DNA from: Microbacterium nymphoidis
GTDB taxonomy: Bacteria; Actinomycetota; Actinomycetes; Actinomycetales; Microbacteriaceae
Assembly: GCF_021044885.1 (NCBI RefSeq)
Contig: NZ_JAJNOD010000002.1
Coordinates: forward strand, 434,001 to 498,000
Length of the DNA: 64,000 nt
Reading direction: 5' to 3'
A program made the translations under genes and the position numbers. This document shows positions 16,731 through 26,715 of this stretch, piece after piece (position 1 is the stretch's first letter; each line of letters begins with the position of its first letter). The notes below the pieces were generated by a model. That model did no database searches, had not been told where the DNA came from, and saw only the letters and a list, made by a program, of their open reading frames with translations.

Positions 16731-17954
16731 GTGAGCGCAGTGCTGGTGATCAACAGCGGATCCAGCTCGTTCAAGTACGAGTTGCTGGAGATGGAGGGTG
16801 AGCGCGTTCTGGCGAGCGGTCTCGTCGAGCGCATCGGCGAGTCGAGTGGTGCGATCCATCACACCGTGCATGCGCCCGCCGGTGGCGTCCAGGTGGCGAT
16901 GCACAAGGCCACGTACGACCGCGATGTCCGCATACCCGACCACACCACCGGGTTCGCCCTCATGCTGGAGGCCTTCGACGAGCACGGCCCGCAGCTGACG
17001 GACTCCCCGCCGATCGCCGTGGGACACAGGGTGGTCCATGGTGGGGCGCGATTCTTCGAGCCCACGCTCATCACGCCCCTGGTCGAGATCAACATCGACG
17101 ATCTGTCCACGCTCGCACCCCTGCATAACCCGGGCGCGGTGGAGGGCATCATCGCCGCGAAGAAGGCTTTCGCCGATGTGCCGCACGTCGCGGTGTTCGA
17201 CACCGCCTTCCACCAGACGCTGGAGCCGGCGGCCTTCACGTACGCCATCGACGCGGATGTGGCGCACCGCCACCGCATCCGCCGCTACGGATTCCACGGC
17301 ACCAGCCACAAGTACGTGAGCGAAACGGCCGCGGCCTTCCTCGGCCGTGACAACGCCGAGCTCAAGCAGATCGTCTTCCACCTGGGAAACGGGGCCTCGG
17401 TCACGGCGATCGACGGCGGGCGCAGCGTCGACACATCGATGGGCTTCACCCCGCTGGAGGGCCTGGTGATGGGAACGCGCTCGGGCGACCTCGACCCGGC
17501 CGTGCTCTTCCAGCTGGCACGACGGGCCGAGATGAGCACGGACGAGCTGGATCGCCTGCTGAACAAGCAATCGGGACTGCTCGGCCTCGCGGGGGTCTCC
17601 GACATGCGTGACGTGCTCGAGGGGCGGGAACGCGGCGACGAGCGCGCCGCACTCGCCTTCGACGTCTACATCCATCGCCTCAAGCACTACCTCGGCGCCT
17701 ATCTCGCGGTGCTTGGGGGAGTGGACGTGATCTCCTTCACCGCGGGCGTGGGGGAGAACGCGGCGGCGGTGCGCGCCGCGGCCCTCGCCGGAGCGGAGTG
17801 GGCGGGCATCGAACTGGATGCGCAACGCAACGCCACCCGCTCGGGCGGACCCCGCGTGATCTCCACCGACACGTCCCGCGTGACGGTGCTCGTGGTGCCC
17901 ACGAATGAGGAGCTGGAGATCGCGCGCCAGACGCTGCAGGCCATCGCGGTCTGA
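16731..17954 (+). CDS. ackA: Acetate kinase
   Basis: This 407-residue enzyme has the ASKHA fold. VLVINSGSSSFKYELLE at about residues 4-20 is acetate kinase signature 1, GYDxHGTSHKY-like RRYGFHGTSHKYVSE lies at about 183-197, and FTAGVGENAAAVR at about 335-347. It makes ATP and acetate from acetyl phosphate, the second step after Pta. The GTG at 16731 lies one base after the pta TGA, pointing to translational coupling. The length matches the family. Confidence 0.97.
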   Translation: MSAVLVINSGSSSFKYELLEMEGERVLASGLVERIGESSGAIHHTVHAPAGGVQVAMHKATYDRDVRIPDHTTGFALMLEAFDEHGPQLTDSPPIAVGHRVVHGGARFFEPTLITPLVEINIDDLSTLAPLHNPGAVEGIIAAKKAFADVPHVAVFDTAFHQTLEPAAFTYAIDADVAHRHRIRRYGFHGTSHKYVSETAAAFLGRDNAELKQIVFHLGNGASVTAIDGGRSVDTSMGFTPLEGLVMGTRSGDLDPAVLFQLARRAEMSTDELDRLLNKQSGLLGLAGVSDMRDVLEGRERGDERAALAFDVYIHRLKHYLGAYLAVLGGVDVISFTAGVGENAAAVRAAALAGAEWAGIELDAQRNATRSGGPRVISTDTSRVTVLVVPTNEELEIARQTLQAIAV

Positions 17955-17985
17955 GGCGCACACGACTGCCTCGTCGCGTGTGCCA

Positions 17986-17998
17986 TGGAACGGTTCCA
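17986..17998. promoter_or_regulatory. Palindromic operator TGGAACGGTTCCA upstream of the GH65 operon
   Basis: The 13-bp sequence is a perfect palindrome around a central base, typical of LacI-family sites. It lies just before TACTCT (18004-18009), the likely -10 of the HAD/GH65 operon, where a bound repressor would block transcription. No LacI gene lies in the window. Confidence 0.5.
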
Positions 17999-18059
17999 CA
18001 CCATACTCTGGGCCGAGTGCGCGCAGGGTGCGCGTGAACCCGTCCGATTCGGAGGAGCA

Positions 18060-18800
18060 GTGGCCGAACTGCCCACTGGTGCAGCTGTTGATCTGACCGC
18101 CTATGACGCTGTGCTGTTCGACCTCGACGGGGTGCTCACACCCACGGCCGAGGTGCACATGCACGCGTGGCAGAGCATGTTCGACACCCTCTTCGAGGAG
18201 TGGGACATCACGCCGCCGTACACGTCCGAGGACTACTTCCAGTACGTCGACGGCAAGAAGCGGTACGACGGCGTCGCCTCGCTGCTGCGTTCCCGTGACG
18301 TCGAAGTCCCGTGGGGCGATCCGTCCGACCCGGTGACCGCCGACACCGTGTGCGGCATCGGGAACCGCAAGAACGTGGTCTTCACGCGCGTTCTGCGCGA
18401 GGAGGGCATCACGCCGTACGCCGGGTCGCTCGCCCTCATCGACGCCCTGGTCGCTCGTGGAGTCCCGCTCGCGGTGGTCTCCAGCTCCAAGAACGCCGTC
18501 GAGGTCCTCGACGCGGCCGGCATCGCCGATCGTTTCACCGCCGTGGTGGACGGTGTGGTCGCCGAGCGCGACGGGCTGCCCTCCAAGCCGGCACCCGACG
18601 TCTTCCTGCGCGGTGCCGCCGACCTCGGAGTGGCTCCCTCTCGCGCCGTCGCGGTGGAGGACGCCATCAGCGGCGTCGAGTCCGCTGCAGCGGGCGGTTT
18701 CGCGCTCGTGATCGGCGTCGACCGCGGCGTGGGAGCGGACGCGCTGCGCGCCGCGGGTGCGCACGTCGTGGTCGGCGACCTGGCCGACCTCCTCCCCTGA
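18060..18800 (+). CDS. Beta-phosphoglucomutase family HAD hydrolase
   Basis: This 246-residue HAD enzyme has motif I VLFDLDGVLT (about 17-26), motif II VVSSSKNA (about 138-145), the lysine in LPSKPAPDVF and motif IV VEDAISGVESAAAG (about 198-211). The long cap domain between motifs I and II fits the beta-phosphoglucomutase type. It probably converts beta-glucose 1-phosphate to glucose 6-phosphate, because the GH65 phosphorylase that follows 49 bp downstream would supply beta-glucose 1-phosphate. GTG 18060 follows GGAGGAG closely; an in-frame ATG at 17985 overlaps the operator and is less likely. Confidence 0.85.
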   Translation: MAELPTGAAVDLTAYDAVLFDLDGVLTPTAEVHMHAWQSMFDTLFEEWDITPPYTSEDYFQYVDGKKRYDGVASLLRSRDVEVPWGDPSDPVTADTVCGIGNRKNVVFTRVLREEGITPYAGSLALIDALVARGVPLAVVSSSKNAVEVLDAAGIADRFTAVVDGVVAERDGLPSKPAPDVFLRGAADLGVAPSRAVAVEDAISGVESAAAGGFALVIGVDRGVGADALRAAGAHVVVGDLADLLP

Positions 18801-18849
18801 ACCTCATCCTTTCCTGCCCACCCGATCCCTCTCGTTCCTGAAAGCAGAC

Positions 18850-21327
18850 ATGCTCGATCGCGATCGCTTCCCCGTCGACCCCTGGCGTCTCGTTGAGAGC
18901 CGTGTGAGTGCGGACGACAAGGGCCTCACCGAGACCCTCTTCTCCGTCGGCAACGGCTACCTCGGCCTGCGCGGAAACCACCCGGAAGGACGTGACGCGC
19001 ATGAGCACGGCACGTTCGTCAACGGCTTCCACGAGACCTGGCCCATCCGTCACGCCGAGCAGGCGTATGGCTTCGCCGAGGTCGGCCAGACCATCGTCAA
19101 CGCCCCTGACGCGAAGATCATGCGCGTCTACGTCGACGACGAACCGCTGGTGCTGGAGACCTCGGAACTGCTGGAATACCGCCGCGAGCTCGACATGCAG
19201 GCCGGCGTACTGCGTCGGCACCTGCTCTGGCGCACGCCGTCGGGAAAGAAGGTGCGCGTCAACCTGGAGCGCCTGGTCTCCTTCACCGACCGCCACCTCA
19301 CGCTGCAGCGGCTGTCCGTGAGCGTCGACACCGACGCGCCTGTCGCCATCAGCAGTCAGATCGTCAACCGCCAGGACGGCGAGGACGTCTTCGGTGGTGC
19401 AGCTCCGGCTCGCGGCCACGGCACCGCCAAGTTCGACCCGCGCAAGACCGAGCGCATCAGCAACCGCGTGCTGCAGCCGCAGGAGTTCTGGGAAGACGGC
19501 GACCGCTCCGCGCTGTCGTACCGGGTCACCAACTCCGGGATGACGCTCGCTGTCGTTGCCGATCACGAGATCGCCACAGCCAACGACTACAACACTCGCA
19601 GCCTCATCGAGGGTGACATCGCCAAGACGGTGTACCGGGTGCAGGCGCGCGCCGGTGTGCCCATCACGGTGACGAAGACCGTTGCATACCACTCCTCGGA
19701 GGTGGCCCCGGCTCGCGAGCTGGTGGATCGCGGCCGGCGGACCCTGGACCGGGTGCGCGCTGCCGGGGCGGACGCCGTCTTCGCCGCACAGCACGAGTTC
19801 CTCGACGCGTTCTGGAAGCGCTCCGATGTTCTGATCTCGGGCGATGACGCCGTCCAGCAGGCTGTGCGCTGGGATCTCTTCCAGCTGGCGCAGGCATCTG
19901 CGCGCGCCGACGCTCAGGGCGTTCCCGCGAAGGGGCTCACCGGCTCCGGATACAGCGGGCACTACTTCTGGGACACCGAGGTCTACGTCCTTCCGTTCCT
20001 CACCTACACGTCACCGGACTGGGCTCGCAACGCTCTGCGCATGCGCGCGATGATGCTCCCCGCCGCGCGCCGTCGCGCCGCGGCACTGAACGAGGCCGGC
20101 GCCCTGTTCCCGTGGCGCACCATCAACGGCGAGGAGGCCTCGGCCTACTACGCCGCCGGCACCGCGCAGTACCACATCAACGCCGACATCGCCTTCGCCG
20201 TGGCCAAGTACGTGCGCGCGACCGGCGACGTCGACTTCCTCCACCGCGAGGGATCCGACATCGTCGTGGAGACGGCGCGCATGTGGTCGACGCTCGGGTT
20301 CTGGCGCGAGAACGGTGATCACACCTTCCACATCCACGGTGTGACCGGGCCGGACGAGTACACCACGGTCGTCAACGACAACCTGTTCACGAACGTGATG
20401 GCCCGCTTCAACCTCGCCTACGCGGCCAGCGTCGTGCGGGACATGGCGGAGCACGCGCCGGAGGCGTATCGCGCGCTCGCTGATCGCGTCGGACTCGAAT
20501 CCGGCGAGGCCGATGCCTGGCAGTCCGCCGCGGACGCCATGCACATCCCGTTCAACGAGCACCTGGGCATCCACCCGCAGGACGCGCTGTTCCTGGATCG
20601 CGAGGTGTGGGACCTCGACAACACGCCCGCTTCGCAGCGCCCGCTGCTGCTGCACTTCCACCCGCTGGTGATCTACCGCTTCCAGGTGCTGAAGCAGGCC
20701 GACGTCGTGCTGGCGCTGTTCCTGCAGGGGGACCAGTTCTCGGCGACGCAGAAGCTCGCGGACTTCGACTACTACGACCCGCTGACGACGGGGGACTCCA
20801 CTCTCTCCGCCGTGGTGCAGTCGATCCTCGCGGCGGAGGTCGGCTATCGCGACCTGGCGATGGAGTATTTCCTGCACGCCCTCAACGTGGACCTCGCCGA
20901 CCTGCACCACAACACGGCGGACGGCGCCCACATCGCGTCGGCCGGTGGCGTGTGGACCGCCCTGGTATCGGGCTTCGGCGGCATGCGCGACTACGACGGG
21001 AAGCTGTCGTTCGATCCGCGCCTGCCGGCGGCGTGGCCCGAGCTGGCCTTCCCGCTGGAGTGGCACGGATCACAGCTTCGCGTGTCGGTCACGGCGACCG
21101 AACTGCGAGTGAGCGTCGAATCCGGCGACGCGGTGGACTTCACCGTCCGCGGGGCTGCGCACTCCGCAGCGCCGGGGGCCGACGCCGTCGTGGCGCTGGC
21201 CGACCAGGGGCCGGTGTTGGAGGGCCGTCCGACGGTGAGCGACGTCGCGCGCGGGCGCCGCGAGGACGGCAGCTACATCACGGCGAGCATCCCCCCGACC
21301 GGAACCATCGACGTCGCCGCGGAGTAA
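18850..21327 (+). CDS. Glycoside hydrolase family 65 disaccharide phosphorylase
   Basis: This 825-residue protein shows the GH65 layout: an N-terminal beta-sandwich (about 1-270), a helical linker, an (alpha/alpha)6 barrel (about 330-700) and a C-terminal beta domain. GVTGPDEYTTV at about residues 497-507 holds the catalytic Glu, and SGHYFWDTEVYVLPFL at about 373-388 is also characteristic. Inverting GH65 enzymes split maltose, trehalose, kojibiose or nigerose with phosphate to give glucose and beta-glucose 1-phosphate. The partner HAD mutase supports a phosphorylase rather than a hydrolase. Which disaccharide is used cannot be read from the sequence. Confidence 0.92.
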   Translation: MLDRDRFPVDPWRLVESRVSADDKGLTETLFSVGNGYLGLRGNHPEGRDAHEHGTFVNGFHETWPIRHAEQAYGFAEVGQTIVNAPDAKIMRVYVDDEPLVLETSELLEYRRELDMQAGVLRRHLLWRTPSGKKVRVNLERLVSFTDRHLTLQRLSVSVDTDAPVAISSQIVNRQDGEDVFGGAAPARGHGTAKFDPRKTERISNRVLQPQEFWEDGDRSALSYRVTNSGMTLAVVADHEIATANDYNTRSLIEGDIAKTVYRVQARAGVPITVTKTVAYHSSEVAPARELVDRGRRTLDRVRAAGADAVFAAQHEFLDAFWKRSDVLISGDDAVQQAVRWDLFQLAQASARADAQGVPAKGLTGSGYSGHYFWDTEVYVLPFLTYTSPDWARNALRMRAMMLPAARRRAAALNEAGALFPWRTINGEEASAYYAAGTAQYHINADIAFAVAKYVRATGDVDFLHREGSDIVVETARMWSTLGFWRENGDHTFHIHGVTGPDEYTTVVNDNLFTNVMARFNLAYAASVVRDMAEHAPEAYRALADRVGLESGEADAWQSAADAMHIPFNEHLGIHPQDALFLDREVWDLDNTPASQRPLLLHFHPLVIYRFQVLKQADVVLALFLQGDQFSATQKLADFDYYDPLTTGDSTLSAVVQSILAAEVGYRDLAMEYFLHALNVDLADLHHNTADGAHIASAGGVWTALVSGFGGMRDYDGKLSFDPRLPAAWPELAFPLEWHGSQLRVSVTATELRVSVESGDAVDFTVRGAAHSAAPGADAVVALADQGPVLEGRPTVSDVARGRREDGSYITASIPPTGTIDVAAE

Positions 21328-21333
21328 GCGGAG

Positions 21334-21380
21334 ATACGGCCAGGGGCGGACGGGGAGACCCGGTCCGCCCCTGGCCGTAT
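21334..21380. terminator. Strong convergent hairpin between GH65 and sunset-protein genes
   Basis: An 18-bp perfect inverted repeat (21334-21351 with 21363-21380) with an 11-base loop lies between two converging genes. There is no T-run, but it sits where a bidirectional terminator is expected. Confidence 0.7.
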
Positions 21381-21385
21381 CGCGC

Positions 21386-22996
21386 TCAGGCCCGCGACTT
21401 GCGATAGCCCGCTCGTACGGCATCGGCCTCGGTGCGGAAGCAGTCCTCTGGCTTGGTGGCGTTGTAGTAGCGTCCGCCGGGCATGTGGTAGATCCCGGAG
21501 TCAGCGTTGCCCTTGATCGGGGCCCATGAAGGGCATGAGGTCGCGCCCTTCGGCGGCGTGAAGCGGCCGGGGTAGTTCACCGCGGCGGTGGGTGTGGAAG
21601 ACCGGGTGAGCGTGGGAAAGCCCGCCTGCGAGCCGGTCACGGAGACGGTGATCTTCTTGCCGTAGGCGCTCTCGGGAATGCGATACGTGGAGCCGGTGGC
21701 CCCGGCGATCTTCGAGCCGTTGGCGTACCACTGATAGGTGAACGTCGTTCCGCCGGCCCACCCACCGGTACGCGCCGTCAGAGTCTGTGCGACGGTGGCG
21801 CGGCCGCTGATGGTCGGCGCCGGTGCAGCGGCCACCCGGAGGGTCGCGGCGGAGACCGTGGTCACCGTCGTGTAGCCGGTCAGTGCGCCGGTGATGGCGA
21901 CCGTGATCCGTTTGCCCGTATGTCCCGCCGCCAGTGTGAGCGTCGTCCCCGTCGCTCCCGGGATCGCGGTGCCATCGGCCTGCCACTGATACCGCAGGGA
22001 GGTCCCCTTCGTCCACGCTCCCGTGCTTGCGGTCAGGGCCGCACCGACCACGGCCGTGCCCGCGACCTTCGCGCTCGCGGTCGTGGGCAGCTTCGCGGTG
22101 GCTGATGACGACAGAGACGCCGTCGCGTGCCCGGGCTTGGTGCCGGTCACCGTGACGGTCAGTCGCTTGCCCGCTTCGGAGCTGGTGGCGGTGAACTTCG
22201 CCGATGTCGCCCCGGCGATGGGCCTGCCATCCGCCTTCCACTGATAGCTGAAGGAGGTGCCGCCGGTCCATCCGCCGACCCGGGCTGTGACGGCGGATCC
22301 GACGGCGGCCGTGCCGCCGATCGTGGGAACGGCCGCAGACATGACCCGCAGCGTCGAGGCGGACACCCGGGTGACCGGGGTGTGCCCGGCGAGCGACCCC
22401 GTCACCCGCACGGATATCGCCTTCCCGCTGTGGGTGGCGGTCAGCGGGAGGGTGGCGGATGTCGCTCCCGTCAGCTCGGCGCCATCCGCCAGCCACTGGA
22501 ACGCGAAGCGGGTGCCGGTGCTCCACCCGGTCGCGCTCGCCGTCAGCGTCGTGCCGGCGACGGCCGATCCCGTGATGCGCGGGGTCGTGGTGGTGGGTAT
22601 CGGTGCCGGAGCCGCGGCGGCGGTCGGCTCGATGGCGGGGGAGAGCCTACCGGGTGTGGGGGTCGGCGAGGCTGTCGGGGTCGGCGAGGCTGTGAGGGTC
22701 GGCGATGGTGTGGATGTGGCGGTCGTTGTGGCTGTCTCAGGTGTGGGTGTGGGGGTGGGCACCGGAATCGGCGACCCGGCGCGCGGAGGTGCCGGCGGCA
22801 CGCTTTCCGGAATCGACGGCGCAGACGTCGCGCTCACGAGCGAGCGCGGTTCGTCCGTGGGCTGCGGGCCCGGGGCGGACGACGGAGCCGAGTCCGGCAC
22901 TGGGGCGGCCAACGCGGCGGGAGCGGGGGACAAGAGGGCAGCCACCACGAGGGCGGCGACCACGGAGGCCTGGGGGAGGTGAGAAGGACGACGCAC
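21386..22996 (-). CDS. Secreted Ig-like repeat protein with C-terminal sunset domain
   Basis: This 536-residue secreted protein starts with a signal peptide (RRPS then a hydrophobic core to about residue 30, ending PAALAAP). A Pro/Thr-rich stretch (about 35-135) is probably extended in the wall. Four Ig-like repeats of about 85 residues follow (about 140-475), each with a GT(A/R)FxYQW(x)ADG core. The end, CPSWAPIKGN to CFRTEADAVRAGYRKSR (about 485-535), is the sunset domain, with paired cysteines and IYHMPGGRYY. It is likely a surface or wall-associated protein; its ligand is unknown. GTG 22996 is the start because the signal peptide begins there. Confidence 0.85.
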   Translation of the reverse strand: MRRPSHLPQASVVAALVVAALLSPAPAALAAPVPDSAPSSAPGPQPTDEPRSLVSATSAPSIPESVPPAPPRAGSPIPVPTPTPTPETATTTATSTPSPTLTASPTPTASPTPTPGRLSPAIEPTAAAAPAPIPTTTTPRITGSAVAGTTLTASATGWSTGTRFAFQWLADGAELTGATSATLPLTATHSGKAISVRVTGSLAGHTPVTRVSASTLRVMSAAVPTIGGTAAVGSAVTARVGGWTGGTSFSYQWKADGRPIAGATSAKFTATSSEAGKRLTVTVTGTKPGHATASLSSSATAKLPTTASAKVAGTAVVGAALTASTGAWTKGTSLRYQWQADGTAIPGATGTTLTLAAGHTGKRITVAITGALTGYTTVTTVSAATLRVAAAPAPTISGRATVAQTLTARTGGWAGGTTFTYQWYANGSKIAGATGSTYRIPESAYGKKITVSVTGSQAGFPTLTRSSTPTAAVNYPGRFTPPKGATSCPSWAPIKGNADSGIYHMPGGRYYNATKPEDCFRTEADAVRAGYRKSRA

Positions 22997-23058
22997 GGTT
23001 GTCGGGCTGCTTTCGATCGCCGGTGGGGTGGCGGCGCTCCGGGGTGCCGCTCATTTTG

Positions 23059-23072
23059 TGAGAAGCCTCTCA
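23059..23072. promoter_or_regulatory. Inverted repeat TGAGAAGCCTCTCA in a divergent promoter region
   Basis: TGAGA and TCTCA arms flank AGCC, just upstream of the sunset-protein gene and 66 bp before dnaX, within a locally AT-rich stretch. It may be an operator for the surface-protein gene; no regulator is linked. Confidence 0.3.
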
Positions 23073-23137
23073 TAATGTGCGTCATGCAGGCGAGCGGTGC
23101 AGGTCGGCCCGCCGAACTCAATGTCGGTGCCCTCCCG

Positions 23138-23143
23138 TAGGCT
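23138..23143 (+). promoter_or_regulatory. -10 hexamer TAGGCT, likely leaderless promoter of dnaX
   Basis: TAGGCT ends 6 bp before the GTG at 23150. The GGAGGG between them is too close to the start to be a normal ribosome-binding site. Confidence 0.55.
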
Positions 23144-23149
23144 GGAGGG

Positions 23150-26089
23150 GTGACCACAGCCCTCTACCGCCGCTACCGTCCGGAGACGTTCGCCGAGATG
23201 ATCGGGCAGTCGCAGGTCACCGATCCGCTGATGACTGCACTGCGCGCCGATCGTATCGGGCACGCCTACCTGTTCTCGGGCCCGCGTGGGTGCGGAAAGA
23301 CCACGTCAGCGCGCATTCTTGCGCGCTGCCTCAACTGTGCGGCCGGTCCCACGGACACCCCGTGCGGAACGTGCGACAGCTGCGTGGAACTGTCCCGGAG
23401 CGGCGGCGGATCCCTCGACGTGGTCGAGATCGACGCGGCCAGCCACAACGGCGTCGACGACGCGCGTGACCTGCGCGAGCGTGCCGTGTTCGCTCCCGCC
23501 CGCGACCGCTTCAAGATCTTCATCCTCGATGAGGCGCACATGGTCACGCAGCAGGGCTTCAACGCCATGCTGAAGCTGGTGGAGGAGCCTCCGCCCCATG
23601 TGAAGTTCATCTTCGCCACCACGGAACCGGAGAAGGTGCTCGGCACCATCCGCTCCCGCACGCACCACTATCCGTTCCGCCTGGTGCCCCCGGCGGCGAT
23701 GCTCGACTACGTCGGCACCCTGTGCGCGCAAGAGGGCGTGTCCGTGGAGCCCGGTGTGCTGCCGCTGGTGGTCCGTGCCGGCGGCGGATCACCACGGGAC
23801 ACCCTGTCGTTGCTCGACCAGCTCATCGCAGGATCCGAGAACGACAACGTGTCCTATGAGCGGGCCGTCGCCCTTCTCGGATACACGCACAGCGAGCTGC
23901 TAGATGCCGTGGTTGACGCCTTCGCCGCAGACGACGCCGCAGCAGCCTTCGCCGCGGTGGACCGCGTGGTCCAGACCGGCCAGGACCCGCGCCGTTTCGT
24001 GGATGATCTCCTGGAGCGACTCCGCGACCTCATCATCATCGCGGCGGCGGGTGCCGGAGCCACCGCCGTGCTTCGCGGGGTGCCCGCGGACGAACTGGAG
24101 CACATGGCCCGGCAGGCGGCCGCCACCGGCGGAGCCCGCCTGTCGCGAACGGCAGACCTCGTCTCCGCAGCGCTGGATGACATGACCGGCGCCACCTCGC
24201 CACGCTTGCATCTGGAGCTCCTCGTGGCCCGCGTGCTCGCCGGCACAGGTGCCATCGACGGGGCGGTTCCCGTGGCGCCGGGCGCACTCGCAGCAGGCGC
24301 TGCGGCAGGTGCGCCTGCGGCAGATGCACCGACCGCAGGCGCACGTGCGGCGGCGAACGGCTCAGCTCCCGTGACCTCCGCACCGGCGTCAGGTGGTTCC
24401 GTGACCTCCGCACCGGCGTCAGGTGGTTCCGTGGGGGCTGCACCCGCGGCGGCTGCGGCTGCGGCGGGGGCACCCGGGGGTGCTGCGCCGAGTGCAGCGC
24501 CCGGCTCTCCCGCCCCCACAGGGGCCGCGTCCACGTCCGTCCCCTCCGACGCGACGCCCGCGCAGGGAGGTCCGGAGGCCGTGACGGCGCCCACCGCTGG
24601 GGAGTCCGTCCCGGTCGAGACCGCCGAAGGTGACCACTCAGCAGGCGACGACGTCCGCGCTGCTTCGGCCGATGTCTTGGACGCCAGCTCTGCCGGTACA
24701 TCCGGCGCCGGACCGGCGGATGCCGCGATGGAGGAGCCGTCGGACGCGATCGACGACGAGGGCGCCCCGGGCGATACACCGATGTTCGCGGTGGAGGAGG
24801 CTCCGGCAGCTGAACCCGATGCAACCGAGGATCCGGCGACGCCGGTATCGCCCGAGCGGCCGGGTGCCGCCACGGCCCCTGACGCCACGGCGGCCGCTGA
24901 GGCCGAGGACCGGACGGACGTCTCCGTGACCGCTGACGTCGAGACCCCGACGGATGTCTCGTCTCCGGCTGATGTGTCGCCCACCGCCGATGCGGCACGG
25001 CCCGAATCCGCTCCGGCGGCCGCGCCCGTCACGACGGACTCCGTTCTCGCGTCGGCCGTCTCGTCCGAAACCGCCGATGCACCGGCTGCGCCGGCTGCGG
25101 GAGCCCGGACTGCTGGCGCCGCCCCGTCGGATGCGACTGCCCCGTCGGATGCGACTGCCCTGTCGGGTACGGCTGCCCCATCGGGTACGGCTGCACCGTT
25201 GGATACGACTGCCCTGTCGGGTACGGCTGCCCCATCGGGTACGGCTGCCCCATCGGATGCGTCCGCGCCGACCGCTGCTGCCGATGCGTCGGCCGAAGCG
25301 GACGCGCCGATCACCGCCCAGCGTATGAAGGATGTCTGGCCCGAGGTGCTCCAGCGCCTGGAGGCGATCAATCGCGCGTCGTGGCTGGTGGCCAGCGATG
25401 CCCGCGTGCTGGCGTTCGAGGGTGATGTCCTCACCCTGGGCTTCCAGAGCCAGGCAGATGTTGCCGCCTTCAAGAAGCTGAACGCCGGCGCGGGCCCGAG
25501 CGAGGATCTCCGGGCCGCGATCATCGACGTGCTCGGCGTGCGGGTGAAGTACCTCGCGCGCCACGACCGCGCCGCGGCGCCCCTTCCGGGCGCTCCGGAA
25601 GCTCCGGGACCCGGATGGCGGACCGATGCGCCTGCACCCTCGATGCCCGCTGATGACGGCTGGTACCCGTCTGATGAGGCGCCGCCCGAGGAGGACGAAG
25701 CACCGGAAGACAGCGGACGACGCCCCGCACCTCGTTCCCCGCAGGGGTCGAACGCGGGCGCTCCGACCGCGGCGTCGTCGGCTGGGCGCGCCCCGCGGTC
25801 GGCCCCCGCCGCCGCTGCGCCGGTCACGGACTGGGCCGTGGCCGCGATCCCGGGTGGTTCCACGCCCCTCTCCGTCGCCGCCCCGGCGGAACCGGCGCCG
25901 GCGAGCCCGGAACCGGAGCCCGACCCCGAACCTGACCCTGTCGAGGCCGAGCAACGACCCACCGTCTCGTCTCGCTCCATTGACATCGGTGACGGCCGCC
26001 AGCGCTACGGCGAAGCGGTCGTGCGACAGGTGCTCGGCGCCACCTTCGTCCGTGAGGAACCCTACGAGCCGCCCACGAGGTTCGCCTGA
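23150..26089 (+). CDS. dnaX: DNA polymerase III subunit gamma/tau
   Basis: This 979-residue clamp-loader ATPase has Walker [16 protein letters not shown] at about residues 43-57. A four-cysteine zinc site lies in CLNC and CGTCDSC, the DEAH-like box is ILDEAHMVT at about 124-132, and sensor residues lie in TIRSRTHHY. Domain III runs to about 375. A very long Ala/Pro/Ser/Asp/Thr linker (about 376-718) carries 30-bp and 18-bp in-frame tandem repeats. A folded tau-like domain (about 720-805) and another disordered tail follow. Many actinobacterial DnaX proteins are shorter, and the linker accounts for the excess. The stop shares its last A with the recR start. Confidence 0.97.
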   Translation: MTTALYRRYRPETFAEMIGQSQVTDPLMTALRADRIGHAYLFSGPRGCGKTTSARILARCLNCAAGPTDTPCGTCDSCVELSRSGGGSLDVVEIDAASHNGVDDARDLRERAVFAPARDRFKIFILDEAHMVTQQGFNAMLKLVEEPPPHVKFIFATTEPEKVLGTIRSRTHHYPFRLVPPAAMLDYVGTLCAQEGVSVEPGVLPLVVRAGGGSPRDTLSLLDQLIAGSENDNVSYERAVALLGYTHSELLDAVVDAFAADDAAAAFAAVDRVVQTGQDPRRFVDDLLERLRDLIIIAAAGAGATAVLRGVPADELEHMARQAAATGGARLSRTADLVSAALDDMTGATSPRLHLELLVARVLAGTGAIDGAVPVAPGALAAGAAAGAPAADAPTAGARAAANGSAPVTSAPASGGSVTSAPASGGSVGAAPAAAAAAAGAPGGAAPSAAPGSPAPTGAASTSVPSDATPAQGGPEAVTAPTAGESVPVETAEGDHSAGDDVRAASADVLDASSAGTSGAGPADAAMEEPSDAIDDEGAPGDTPMFAVEEAPAAEPDATEDPATPVSPERPGAATAPDATAAAEAEDRTDVSVTADVETPTDVSSPADVSPTADAARPESAPAAAPVTTDSVLASAVSSETADAPAAPAAGARTAGAAPSDATAPSDATALSGTAAPSGTAAPLDTTALSGTAAPSGTAAPSDASAPTAAADASAEADAPITAQRMKDVWPEVLQRLEAINRASWLVASDARVLAFEGDVLTLGFQSQADVAAFKKLNAGAGPSEDLRAAIIDVLGVRVKYLARHDRAAAPLPGAPEAPGPGWRTDAPAPSMPADDGWYPSDEAPPEEDEAPEDSGRRPAPRSPQGSNAGAPTAASSAGRAPRSAPAAAAPVTDWAVAAIPGGSTPLSVAAPAEPAPASPEPEPDPEPDPVEAEQRPTVSSRSIDIGDGRQRYGEAVVRQVLGATFVREEPYEPPTRFA
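24371..24430. repeat. 30-bp perfect direct duplication in the dnaX linker
   Basis: The 30 bases at 24371-24400 are repeated exactly at 24401-24430, adding ten residues ([10 protein letters not shown]) in frame. Confidence 0.95.
25121..25264. repeat. 18-bp tandem repeat in the dnaX linker, 8 units
   Basis: Eight consecutive 18-bp units of the GCCCCGTCGGATGCGACT type encode APSDAT or ALSGTA hexapeptides. Units vary at a few positions but keep frame. Confidence 0.9.
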
Positions 26090-26682
26090 TGTACGACGGA
26101 ATCGTTCAAGAGCTGATCGACGAGTTCGGCCGCCTGCCCGGAATCGGGCCCAAGTCCGCGCAGCGGATCACCTTCCACATCCTGCAGACGCCGAGCTTCG
26201 ACGTGTCCCGGTTGTCCGCACTCCTCGTCGACATCCGGGAGAAGGTGCGCTTCTGCGAGGTGTGCGGCAACGTCTCGGAGCAGGAGCGATGCGCTATCTG
26301 CCGGGACCCGCGCCGCGACCCGAGCCTCATCTGCGTCGTGGAGGATGCGAAGGACGTCGCTGCCATCGAGCGCACCCGCGAATACCGCGGCCTCTACCAG
26401 GTGCTCGGCGGCGCGATCAGCCCGATCGCCGGTGTCGGCCCGGATGATCTGCGCATCTCCCAATTGCTGTCCCGCCTTGCTGACGGCACCGTGCAGGAGG
26501 TGATCATCGCCACCAACCCCAACTTGGAGGGCGAGGCCACCGCGGCCTACCTCAGCCGTCTGCTCACCACGATGCAGATCTCGGTCACCCGGCTCGCTTC
26601 GGGTCTTCCCGTGGGCGGCGATCTGGAGTACGCGGACGAGGTCACCCTCGGTCGGGCCTTCGAGGGGCGCCGTGCCGTCTGA
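26089..26682 (+). CDS. recR: Recombination mediator RecR
   Basis: This 197-residue protein has the standard RecR layout: an N-terminal helix-hairpin-helix ([13 protein letters not shown] at about 15-27), a four-cysteine zinc finger ([16 protein letters not shown] at about 56-71) and a Toprim domain starting [13 protein letters not shown] at about 82-94. It acts with RecF/RecO in loading RecA on gapped DNA. The ATG shares one base with the dnaX stop (TGATG), so the two are translationally coupled, the order found in most actinomycetes. Confidence 0.97.
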   Translation: MYDGIVQELIDEFGRLPGIGPKSAQRITFHILQTPSFDVSRLSALLVDIREKVRFCEVCGNVSEQERCAICRDPRRDPSLICVVEDAKDVAAIERTREYRGLYQVLGGAISPIAGVGPDDLRISQLLSRLADGTVQEVIIATNPNLEGEATAAYLSRLLTTMQISVTRLASGLPVGGDLEYADEVTLGRAFEGRRAV

Positions 26683-26715
26683 CGGCGCCGTCGCGCCGTC
26701 GAGGAGCGCGCGCCC

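Noticed and set aside
23144..23149. GGAGGG as ribosome-binding site of dnaX
   Set aside because: It abuts the GTG with no spacing; the TAGGCT hexamer just before it fits a leaderless start better.
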